A stretch of DNA of 64,000 nucleotides from Xylona heveae TC161 (taxonomy: Eukaryota > Ascomycota > Xylonomycetes > Xylonales > Xylonaceae): NCBI RefSeq assembly GCF_001619985.1, contig NW_017264201.1:620001-684000 (forward strand), in the 5' to 3' direction. Positions 12,552-23,285 of the stretch are shown here, in pieces (within the stretch, counting starts at the first letter, position 1; the number at the start of each line of letters is the position of its first letter). Below the pieces are notes generated by a model that saw only the letters and a program-made list of their open reading frames with translations, was not told the DNA's origin and searched no databases. The position numbers and the translations under genes were made by a program.

Positions 12552-14915
12552 ATGTCTAATCAGTCTCCCGCTCTCTCCTCATCAAAGATCTCCAATACTC
12601 CTCCACAGATTTCGATACCAGCGCAGTCCCACGTCGGTCCTCCAGGCGGTGCTGAGAACTACTCCCAACGTCGTGGCGGCGGATCTTCAAGCTTTGGAGG
12701 GGGGTCTGCGTTCAAGGGTAACTCGCCTTCGGCCAGAAGCAACCAATCTCAACGAAAGCAGCACAAATCCTCGAAGAAGCCTAGGCTTGCTACAGAGGAT
12801 GCCATTGCGGAAGCTGTAAGCTCCCAAGTCAAAGCCCTGATTCGGATATGGCCCGCTTTTGCAATTACAGCACTAATGACACCATGTGTTCCAGGTCGCC
12901 ATGAGGTCTACGAATAGTCGCAAAGGACAAACGTCCATTACGCATCTGATGAACTTCTCCCTCCCACCGAGGCCTCCGAGTCATTATAGCCACGCTCATG
13001 GTCGTCCTGTGCGAAGAAATCCAACCTGGGGGCTTGGCTCTGGATACCATGCTGTCGATAAAGCGAGGTAATGCGCGTCTGATATGGACTTTTCGAGACA
13101 TCGTATTAAGTGTGTAACAGATATGTTCATGCAAACTACCGATTCATCGTAAAACCCAATGGCGATTACCGAGCGCAAGCTGTCGATGCGGATATTCATC
13201 TCGACTGGAGCTCTGTGCTCCAAGTTCTCGCCTCCGCTTTGTCTCAGTCTGCTGCATGTCCGATATGTTTGTCTGAACCAGTAGCACCGCGCATGGCCCG
13301 TTGTGGTCATATATTTTGCCTTCCATGCCTCCTGAGGTATATGCATTCGACGGACGGCACAAAACCTGTGCCTGAAAAGAAATCCCGCTCGCAAAAATGT
13401 CCTATTTGCTACGACACTGTTTATATGGCGGAGACTCGGCCAGTCCGCTGGTTCATTGGGCAAGAGGGAGAGCCGCCTCACGAAGGTGCGGATGTGGTTT
13501 TGCGCCTTGTGATGAGGCAGCCGGGAAGCACTCTTGCGCTTCCCCGCGATGGCGGAGATGTGTTGGAAGACAAAGGAGATATTCCGTGGCACTTTGCTGC
13601 CGAAGTGGCAGACTATGCACGGGTCATGAAGGGCGGGGAGAGTTATATGTTGTCGCAGTATGACGAGGAGATTGAGGCTCTCCGTCGGCAGGAACACGAG
13701 GATGAATTAATGTTTGGCGAAGGTGGCGAGTGGACCCGCAAGGCTGTAAATGCCATCAATGCAGCAAAGGAAGTTATCCGTGGAATCGGGGACCCTCCAG
13801 AAATGCCCGATCATCCGGTGGAGAAGAAGTCCAAGAGACTGCCGATTGATTTGCTCACCGACGAATCCGAAGTCCCAGAAATGTATCTGATTGATCATGC
13901 CCGACGTTCCGGTCAAAGTTCTAGCGCTGAATCCTCAACACCTACCTCTACGATTCCTGAACCGTCAGAGGCACCCCACGGGCCTCCACCGGTGCTGAAC
14001 CACTCTGGCTCTCGCGAGGCGCCTGATCAGGAACAAGCCGCCGCGGCAGCTCCCACGCACCCTCCGCACAAGCATGGGGAGCACGGTCATCACCCAGATT
14101 CGCCATACTATTTTTATCAAGCTCTGCTTCACTACTACCTCTCTCCTCTTGATATTCGAATCCTGAAGGCCGCATTTGGTACCTTCTCTGCATTTCCCAG
14201 CGCTTTGCTTCCGCGCGTGGAGCGGGTCTCCACTGGTCACACAATTGATGACGAGCTCCGAAAACGTACAAAATACCTTGCCCATCTGCCTTATGGATGT
14301 GAGATTGGCTTCTTGGAATGCGATTGGACAGATATTGTCCCTCCGGAAATACTGGACAAGTTTAAGCCAGACCTTGATCGGCGGCGGAAACGTAACCAAG
14401 ACAAACAAGTTAAGGAAGAGCGAGATCGCCTTCGCGCTGAGAAACAGGAGGACAAACGCTGGGCGGCTGCTGGGCACCGGCCATTTAGTCTCCCTCGCGA
14501 AAGTTTCTCCGAGGAAGATTTCCAACCCCTCACGGCCGGTGATTTTGCGCCGTCTTCGGCAGATATTGTCAGCACTTCGTCATCCCCGCCATGGCCGTCT
14601 TCGCGCAGTCATCAAGGATCTGCTTTTGCATCTCTGGCTTCTCCTTCAACCAGTCCCACTACTCCTCGAACCGTATGGGGTACAACGGCTATTGCGCCTG
14701 CCTCACCTACACTGCACCCTCGTGACAGTGAGCTGCATGACGACGGGTGGCTTCAGGGATGGGAGAAGGATCTGTTGCACGAAGATGAGCTGATTGCTCA
14801 GGTCGAGGCTGCTTCACTTGGGGAAGAGGCCAAGGGCGGTGGCAATGCTAACAAGAAAAAGAAGAAAGGGAAGAAGATTACTCTAATGAGTACCAATGCG
14901 CGGAGAGGAGCATGA
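12552..14915 (+). CDS. RING-finger E3 ligase, RNF10/Mag2 family
   Basis: Exons 12552-12815, 12895-13067, 13121-14915, giving 743 aa. The N-terminus is Ser/Gly/Arg-rich. The family signature THLMNFSLPPRP and then a short block ending KARYVHANYRFIV correspond to the HLLNF ... NCQFVV region of animal RNF10. A C3HC4 RING follows at about 192-242 (CPIC, CGHIFCLPC, then a longer loop before CPIC), with the cysteines and histidine present. The C-terminal half is charged, with a long Lys/Arg/Glu helix and a Lys-rich end. In animals RNF10, and in yeast Mag2, mono-ubiquitylate 40S proteins (uS3/uS5) on stalled or non-functional ribosomes. That role here is inferred from the family. It lies back to back with the UBP3/USP10-type gene. 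Confidence 0.88.
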
Positions 14916-15774
14916 CTTGTTGTCAAATGCCCTTTCTTCATTTATCCTTGCGTCTATGATTGATTTTAGCTACCGTCGAAACTCGAGCTTGGGCATAGCG
15001 ATCTGATTTTCTTTTTTTGTGAAGGAGTCTTTTGGGGCTCGCGCATTTCTTCCTTGGCGTGAAGATTTTATTTCTGTTTACATGAATATTCAGCATACCT
15101 GCCTTTTGGCGCATTGAGGGGGACAGGAAGGTTTATATGGCAAGGAAGCTCGACGAAGACTCGGCTTCAGCCTGCAATACTCTTGTACCAATTGGGTACC
15201 AGGCACCTCGCACCAGATATATATGACGTTGTCAATCATAAAAATGTCGGATACGAAGAAAATAAAATTACATGATTAATGAATGATAAATAAAGTTTCG
15301 TGGTGATGATGATGATGATGATGATGAGAATGGTGATGCTGCCATACCCGCAGAGAGACAAAGGCATGTGGCTGGACCATCCAATCAAATGTTTGTTGTT
15401 CCTGGAGGACGAGCCCATGACCGAAAGGGGAAAGTGTTGTTCATTTTGAAAACCCTCGGTGTTCGTCGGCCCCTCGCTCCGTAGCTAAAGAGGTCGCAAT
15501 TGATCAAAGTAGCCCGACAGGTCTAAACACCCCAACCCCAATAATAATCTCCCCCAATAATTATTTTTATTTCTTATTTCACTCTCTGAGGTGACAGGCT
15601 TCACCTATCTCTGGGCGAGACAAGTTATTCGAGATAGCACACTGGCTCTCTCGTATATTTTTGATCTCAATTCCGGACAAGCCTCGATTGCGAATAGTTG
15701 ATCAATTTCGCATGGTACCCGGCTGAGAGAAGCATTAAAAGTCTCCACGTGCCATTAATTACTCTCAACCCGAA
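14916..15774. promoter_or_regulatory. Spacer and ERG4 promoter region
   Basis: Holds the 3' UTR of the RING gene, a (GAT)n microsatellite near 15304-15328 and the upstream region of ERG4. No gene seen. Confidence 0.55.
15651..15657 (+). promoter_or_regulatory. TCGTATA sterol-response-like motif
   Basis: TCGTATA, the core recognised by yeast Upc2/Ecm22 at sterol genes, lies 118 nt upstream of the ERG4 start. A CACGTG E-box lies about 25-30 nt upstream of the same ATG (CTCCACGTGCC). Whether this fungus uses either site is unknown; filamentous fungi mostly use SrbA and AtrR instead. Confidence 0.35.
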
Positions 15775-17691
15775 ATGACCGTCACACGCTCGCAGTCGGG
15801 CACTCTGCCCAAGTAAGTGTCCTTCTTGTTCTGTCTGTAGCCTTTTTAACGTCCTGGTAATTGACTTTTAAAATTGCAGAAAGGTTGAGTACCCCGATTT
15901 TGTCGAAACTCCCTCGAGACGCAGAGCAAATGGCACGCCGTCAAGACGCGCAACCAGCAAGACTCCTGGCCTTGATGACAGCCCATCCGTAAAACGCGCA
16001 ACTGCTAGGGCGGCTCGGGACATTTCTCCCACGATCAAGCAGGAAGATGTCGAGACCCGGACCCTGTCCCAGACCAAGGAAGGCGTTGAGACAACGACTT
16101 CAGAAACCCAGACCGAGAAGCCGACTCAACCCAAAGTGACCGATGGATGGGCTGAAGGGATGGATCCCAAGGTCGATTACAGCGGCCACTTTGAGTTTGG
16201 TGGCTCGTGGGGGGTTACTGCCATGATGCTTGGCTTCCCCTGTTTGATGTGGTATATGTGGATCGGCGCTACATTTTATGACGGTCACTTGCCATTGCCC
16301 CAGGACGGGCAAACTTTTGTCGAATTTCTCAAACATCTCGGTCATCTCGTGTACGAGGGCGCATTTCCGACAGCCAAGGCGTGGGTCATGTACTGGACTT
16401 TCTTCATCTTTGAAGGAGCCTGCTATCTGCTCCTTCCTGGTGTCTGGACTAAGGGCAAGCCTCTGCCACACGAGGGAGGCAAGCAACTTCCTTACTACTG
16501 CTCTGGCATGTGGTCGTGGTACACGACCATTGTCGTCGCCCTTGTGCTCCACGTGACTGGGCTCTTCAAGCTGTACACCATCATTGACGAGTTTGGTCCG
16601 CTCATGTCGGTCGCGATTCTCACGGGCTTCTTAGTCTCGTTTGTTGCTTACTTTTCTGCCCTTTTCCGCGGTGCTCAGCATCGCATGACGGGTTATCCCA
16701 TTTATGACTTCTTCATGGGCGCCGAGCTGAATCCGCGCATGTTTGGCATTCTGGATTTCAAGATGTTCTTCGAGGTCCGTCTGCCATGGTTCATCCTCTT
16801 CTTGGTCTCTCTGGGCGCGGCGGCCCGTCAGTATGAGCTGTATGGCTACGTCTCTGGGGAGGTTGGTTTCCTGCTCATGGCTCACTTTTTGTATGCCAAT
16901 GCCTGCTCGAAGGGTGAGGAGCTTATTGTCACCACCTGGTATGTCTGCCACACTTGTTCTAAAACTGGGTATATAGTATTAACATTTGGTTTTTAGGGAC
17001 ATGTATTACGAGAAGTGGGGCTTTATGCTGATCTTCTGGAACTTGGCGGGTGTGCCCTTGAGCTATTGCCACTGCACCATCTACCTTGCCAATCACCACC
17101 CCTCAGAATACCACTGGAACCGCGTCTTCCTTGTTGGCCTTTATGCCATGTACCTTTTCGTCTACTGGGTTTGGGACACCACCAACAGTCAGAAGAACCA
17201 GTTCCGTCACCAAGAGCGCGGCACTCTGATGAACCGAAAGACCTTCCCTCAGCTGCCTTACCGTCGCATTGAGAATCCCAAGACCATCAAGACAGCGACT
17301 GGTGATTCGATTCTCGTTGACGGCTGGTGTAAGTATTACTTTTTCTCCCCGCAACAAATGCATATCGTTTAGACGTTCAAGATTGCTGACTGTTGGGAAA
17401 ATAGATGGCAAGGCGCGCAAAGTTCATTATAGCTGCGACCTGTTCTTCGCTCTCACCTGGGGTCTCATTACTGGATTCAACAGCCCCTTCCCGTGGTTTT
17501 ATCCTCTCTTCTTCGCCGTCATGATTATTCACCGTGCTACTCGTGACATTCAACGCTGCGAGGCCAAGTACGGCGAGGCTTGGCAAGAGTACAAACGACA
17601 GGTGCCTTACCTGTTCATCCCCGTAAGTCCTTTGCATCGCAGTGTTTGGTTAAATTTAAACTGACATTTACCTTTACAGTATGTCTTTTAG
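15775..17691 (+). CDS. ERG4: Delta(24(24(1)))-sterol reductase Erg4
   Basis: Last step of ergosterol synthesis: NADPH-dependent reduction of the C24(28) double bond, in the ER membrane. Exons 15775-15812, 15880-16938, 16997-17328, 17405-17622, 17680-17691; 552 aa. The final exon is 12 nt and encodes only YVF plus the stop, giving the PYLFIPYVF C-terminus. A polar, disordered N-terminus (~90 aa) precedes about eight to nine hydrophobic segments. Family blocks include [51 protein letters not shown] and [19 protein letters not shown]. These identify the ERG4/ERG24 reductase family, and the sequence between them is ERG4-like. No lesion. Likely sterol-regulated (see the upstream motif). Confidence 0.95.
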
Positions 17692-18578
17692 ATTAGTTGA
17701 ACCATCTTGTTCGACTTTCAAGACCCAGCTGCACGGAAGAAAAAAGCAAGCCTATGGATAGAGATTTGCCGCCACCTAACAGAAATCGTCCCAACTGACT
17801 CGTACGGTACAAATTTGTACATAATGTGCAATCATCCAAGCCAAGCAAGCATCACGCTAGAAGGGCCAAAAAAGCAATATACGATATACGATTTCAGACG
17901 CTCAACCCATCTCTTTTGGACCAAGAGTGATAAAGAGAAGCAAGGAAAAGTTAGCATAGAGATGTTCAATTCATATACTAAAAGATACTTTATTTTTAAT
18001 ACCAGCATTCTTGGATTTTTTTTCTTGCCTTTTTTTTTTTCTGTATCATATTGTTGCACATCCCAGTTACGCATCGGAAATTTAAAGACTAATCTAATAG
18101 TGGGATGATCCGTTATTCATTCTCTTTATGTATTGCGCAAGCTGATGAAGTTTTCAACTGCATTCCATTTTTTCATGCAACATTCAAATTTATTAATGTC
18201 ACCTAATGTCCAGAAATAAATGCTGACTGTAAGATAGAAGTGCCACGTTATGCTGAGTTGTGTAGCAATGCATGAATCAACTTAGTTATAAGCAGGGATT
18301 TCTTATCGATAAGGTGACCCACACCATTACAACATCCAACCACAACGTCATACCCCGGACACCCAACAACAGAGTACGATGCTATGATTTATTGCCAGAC
18401 CACCATCCTTTCACTTTCAAATTTCATCCTGAAACACATACCTTATACCAGTTCAGTCATAAGAGAAAAGGTCATAAAGTGGGACGAGAAGGATCACAAC
18501 TAAAATAATCACGCAATTGGCAATTGATACTCAGCATCTTACCACCGTTCCTCATAAAATACACGACAAATCATAATC
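17692..18578. other. Intergenic, ERG4 3' region and FN3K-like promoter
   Basis: About 890 bp, AT-rich, with T-runs around 18018-18041. No coding region supported. The block before 18579 is the probable promoter of the kinase-like gene. Confidence 0.55.
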
Positions 18579-19842
18579 ATGAAGCTAGATTCCGCAATTG
18601 TCAAGGCCCTGAGCCTCGATCCAGCCGTCATATCTGTGGCCTCGCACGGCGGATCCGGATTCTCAAGCACATCCAAGGTTTCCACAACAGTGACAAGCCC
18701 CGAGGGAAAGGAGGAGAAGCGCAACTTTTTCGTCAAGACAGGCAAGGGAAGAGACGCCGAGATTATGTTTGAAGGTAATATACACCAATAAAACTGTTTC
18801 AATCTGTCGTTCAATTCTCACCTTACTGACGCCGTTCTATAATAGGAGAACACACTTCCCTCAACGCCATCCACGACGCAGTTCCCAGCCTATGCCCTGC
18901 CTCTCTCGCATGGGGCAAACTCTCCGACTCTCCCGGCGGTGCATTTCTGGTCACCGAATTCCTTGACCTAGGAGGCGGCAGCATCTTCAGCCCCTCTTCA
19001 TCCTCATCATCGTCAGAAGGATCGGGAATGTCTCTCGCGCAAAAGCTCGCAAAGCTACATACTACCCCCGCGCCTCCACCGCACGACGGATCGTCTGACA
19101 AACCCATGTTTGGTTTCCCCGCAACCACATGCTGCGGCGACACGGCGCAGCCCAATGACTACAAGGCCAGCTGGGCAGAATTCTACGCTGAGAACAGGCT
19201 ACGCTTCATTCTGCGCCAGAGCGAGAGCACAAACGGCGCAGATGACGAACTCCGCTCGCTCGTCAAAAAGACTGCAGATGTCGTCGTGCCGAGATTGATT
19301 GGAGACGAAGTACTGAATAATGGAAAAGGCGTCACCCCCGTGGTCACACACGGCGATCTTTGGTCCGGTAACAAGTCCCGCGGAACCATTGGAGGTCGGC
19401 CGGGCGTCGAGGATGTCGTGTTTGATCCGAGTGCGTGCTATGCTCACGGCGAGTTTGATCATGGTATCATGAGCATGTTTGGTGGGTTTGGAAAGTCGTT
19501 TTGGGATGAGTACCATCGCTATTGCCCAAAGACGGAACCACAGGACCAGTGGGAAGACCGAGTGGCTCTGTATGAATTGTATGTTCCTTTTCCCTTTTTC
19601 ATTCCCATCTCTGTCTCCCCTTTCTCCATGACATCCCTCTTCCATCCGGCCGGCAGATGGTTTGAGTTTTAATGTCCTCGATATTTCAGTTGAATCTGAA
19701 AAATTATAAAGAGATGAGATGGCTAACGTGACATCTTTCGACTCACAGATATCACCACCTCAACCACCATGCCATTTTCGGCGGATACCGCGCCGGAGCG
19801 GTATCCATCATGAAGAAACTCTGGAAGAAATACGGCGACTAA
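18579..19842 (+). CDS. Fructosamine/ketosamine-3-kinase family protein
   Basis: Exons 18579-18774, 18846-19578, 19749-19842; 340 aa, near the usual ~300 for FN3K. The family phosphorylates sugar adducts on protein lysines so that they fall off (deglycation). Seen here: MKLDSAIVKAL; an ATP-binding Lys in NFFVKTGKGRDAEIMFEGE; FLVTEFLDLG hinge; MSLAQKLAKLH; the catalytic loop VTHGDLWSGNKS with Asp and Asn; then VFDPSACYAHGEFDHGIMSM. The last exon supplies the conserved end (YHHLNHHAIFGGYRAGAV ... KKLWKKYGD). The aminoglycoside-phosphotransferase fold looks intact. A Ser-run in the middle (about 143-153) is a lineage insert. Substrate not determinable. Confidence 0.9.
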
Positions 19843-20440
19843 CTTTGTCCCATTTATTTTTATTTTTATTTTTATTTTTATTTATATTTATTTTCATCTT
19901 ATTACCTATCCCTTTGGCCCTCATTACGTATAGATGAAGTATCGTGTAATATATACGCGCAATATATCCAAGAGTCCGAGATATTTTGTATATAGATATC
20001 AAGTTCCCGTAGAGGCATTTTACATAGTATCCCCAATCACGAAGCCGTACATTCTGTTTCCAATATAAACGCGCACATTTCATTCATCATATACATGATA
20101 CATGACACTTTGAATCTAGCTTGACGTGTACACGCTACATGCTACATGTCACTGATCCCTCGTCCCTCGTCCATTGTCATAGTACCTACCTAGCTACTCA
20201 TACTTCTTTAACCTTGCTCAAATCTGTACTAACCACGCTATTTAGGTAGGCATCTCTGCACATGTATATACTATTTTGTTTTTTTTTGTTGTTTTTTTTA
20301 CCCCCTTGCCTATTTGCCTATTTGCACTTTATATGTATGTATGTATATATATATATATCTCTCTCTCTCTCTCCCTCTCAAATAAAAAATAGATAACAAA
20401 AAAAGATACAAAAAAGATACAAAATAAAAAAAAAAAAAAT
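19843..20440. repeat. AT-rich convergent spacer with simple repeats
   Basis: Contains a (TTTTA)n-type microsatellite at about 19852-19890, then (TA)n/(TC)n tracts at about 20335-20375 and A-rich runs at about 20383-20440, just past the hydrolase stop. No gene seen. Confidence 0.7.
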
Positions 20441-22441
20441 CTAGCAAATATTCTCAATCTTGCCAGCGTCAGCCACGCGCGGACCCAAATCCGATCGCAG
20501 CGCGCGGTTGAACAGCTCGAGGAGCATCTCGAAACAGATTTTGGAAATGGCTGGGTCGTAGCGGCCTTTGCTGGATTCGTCGCGGATGAATGCATCTGTG
20601 GTTGTTAGTGTTTGGTAATGTATGTGTAGTACGTTCCTTTTGGTTTTTATTTTTATTTTTGGGGTTCCTTGGGTTTTCTTGGTTTAGTTGTGGATATGGT
20701 AGTGGGATATTAAGAGGATGAGAGGATAGGGATAAAAGGGTAGGGATAAAAGGGTAGGGATAAAAGGGTAGGGATAAAAGATAGGGATAAGAGGAGAGGG
20801 ATAAGAGGATAGAAAAAGAGGATAGGAAAAGAGGATAGGAAAAGAGGATAAGAGGAAAGAGGATACATACGTTGAGCCCAAGCGACTTCGTACCAGTTGA
20901 AGCAGACGTTGGCGTCGTGCAGAGTTTGGCGGATCAGATCGCGGCCCTGGGGAGGGACGTGGTTGTCTTTTTTGCCGAAAATCTATGAATGATTGTCAGC
21001 AGAAGTCTCAATATATATATATATAAAAGAAAGGAAAGATTGAAAAAAGAAAAAAAAAGATTTGGGGGGGAAGAAGGGAGGAAAAGAAAAGAAAAACGGA
21101 AAAAAGGAAAAGAGATGACTCTTTCCCTTTTCTAGCCCTTTTGAGACACTGAGATCCTGAGATCGTGAACGCACACAACCCCCCACTCCCCTCCCCAACG
21201 AAGATCAAATACAAGAATACATACCATGACCAATTCGCCTTTAATGTCCCCGGCGCGCTTCAGGCTGTCGTCGCCCTCGCCGAGAGTACTGCTGTGAATG
21301 TCCGTGGCAAAATAACACACGGCGGCATTGACGCGCGAGTCTAGCGCGCACCGGTACGCCAGGTGGCCGCCCAGACACATGCCTGTTGCGCCGATGCGGC
21401 CGTTGCACGTCGGCAGATCCAAAAGAGCGCTTACTGCGAGAGAAGCATCTTCGTCATACGCAGCGACTTTCTATATGTATACGGGAGCTTGTCAGCAGCT
21501 CGATTACAAGATTATATTTACAAGATTGCATTTGAACACAGTGCAGTTTTGGTCTGAAACGGAGCAAAGAAAGCGGGGGGGGGAAGAAACTTGAAAACAA
21601 GATAGCATGGTAAGACGCACCTTTTTCACCTTGAGCTCGTTGCCAAGATCCGTGCCGGGGCCATCATATGCCAAGGGCTCCGGGCCGACGAATTCGTGAT
21701 ACGACGACGGCGCGGCGACAATGTAACCTTGGCTGGCAATCTGTCTGGCAAATCGTGCAACGGGGCCGGTGACTGCATTACATTCTTAGCTAACGGAGGA
21801 AGGAGAGAAGGGGAGGCGTTTCTTCTTGAGGAGCTGGGAGATCAATGATATAGGGATATAGATGGTATATCATATCTATATACTATACAGGAGAAGGAGG
21901 GGATGCATATAAGAGAACATACCTTGGTAAATCTCCGAAAAGACAACTACGCCCGGAAATCGAGCATGAGGGTAGTTGGTGATAGTAGGATGAAAGAGGA
22001 AGATGCCTGGTTGAGATGTCCGTCCGTTAACACAAGAGTCTTGAACCCGTGATTCGATCATAATCTGCATTTCCGAGTTTCCGAGTTTCCAAGTTTTGAT
22101 GCCAGCATATAGCAAAAGGCAAGACGTGGTAATGTTGACATTAAATGACAAAACTGCAATACATATATCCCCACTGCCAATCGATTGACCAGACGATCGT
22201 TCTAAATCAACCCCGCGCAATTCAGAGTATCAAATGCATGTGAAATACACTGCCACGAAACAACAGAAACACCCCCCACGCAGGAGTCGGGGGGGGGGGG
22301 ATGAAACCAAAGACAACAGCAACGACAGGTAAAGAGAAAGACAGTTATTTAAAATCAGAAGAGACAATATTACAACTTACGCATAGAAGACTTGCCGTCC
22401 GCCGTGGCAGGGACATCCTGATGGGTCTCTTTGATGAGCAT
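20441..22441 (-). CDS. Dienelactone hydrolase family protein
   Basis: Alpha/beta-hydrolase. Exons (minus): 22441-22381, 22006-21923, 21772-21621, 21470-21225, 20982-20871, 20595-20441; 269 aa, typical of the family (~240-280). Five introns of 150-374 nt are long for this window and rich in simple sequence. The triad can be placed: nucleophile Cys in GATGMCLGGHLAYR, Asp in FGKKDNHVPPQGR, His in the WAQHAFIRDESSKGRYD segment. The N-terminal strand is FPGVVVFSEIYQV. The reaction class is hydrolysis of lactones or esters. Cys instead of Ser as nucleophile is normal for dienelactone hydrolases. Physiological substrate unknown. Confidence 0.88.
20700..20860. repeat. Intronic minisatellite
   Basis: Inside the last intron (20596-20870) of the hydrolase. 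About four copies of a 14-nt unit (AGGGATAAAAGGGT) decay into shorter GAGGATAGGAAAA-type units. It makes this intron about 275 nt. Confidence 0.85.
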
Positions 22442-23285
22442 CTTCGCTAGCTTGCTCTCTCTCTCTCTCTGGAACTTCAATGCAAAGATATTAGCCCTCT
22501 TGCGCTTTCATTTCTTATGTAGAAAGGACGTATGTCCAAAAAACTTCGAACAATTGGAAAAGGTTCTTCTCGTACAGAAATGTGATGCACTGATACCTTT
22601 TTTGGGTGTTGATATGGTGTATCGATAGCTTGTCTTCCGGCGGTGCAAGAGAGAGCTAACTAGTGGGAGATCTAGGGCCAACTCGGCAGATGCCGTTAGT
22701 CGACTGAGGGGCATCGATGAGGGGCATTGCTCAGGTTCACGTACAGCTACCTTGGCTGCAATGTTTTATAGCTACGTTCTGGTTCAAGAGATGACATCTG
22801 ATTTATTTAAATTTGTCAAGCTGACTTGGTTGGTCTATAAATCATTTACCCCATCAAATGCCAGATTGTTTTTCCTCTTGCCAAAACACCAAATGTACCT
22901 AGGCCCCTCGTTTCTTTCATTCGCATCGAAAAATAATATCAGACAGAAGAAATAAAAAATATGTTTGAATTGTGAAAAAATCGTTATCGCATTTCCTCAT
23001 ATATCAATCAACGCCATATCTTTTCCTCTGATACATGCACCACTTCTCATACGCTGCTAGCCCAGTTAATCTTGCACATGTACAATTCCACTGTTCCCAC
23101 CACCCGACCAACAATTGACCGCGACCATGCAAAGTAAATCTCAACAGCAAATTACTGAAATCAAGAAACCAAAAAGATGAAGACAATTATGGAAATGAAA
23201 AAAAAAATGACACCACCCGATTTGCTTCGGCTGCCCGAATAGAGGCCAGAAATTAAATGGTAACAAGAAATGAAAAACAATGTCA
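22442..23285. other. Intergenic, hydrolase promoter and ARMC8-like 3' region
   Basis: 844 bp, AT-rich; no gene supported. The part near 22442 is the probable promoter of the hydrolase. Confidence 0.55.
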
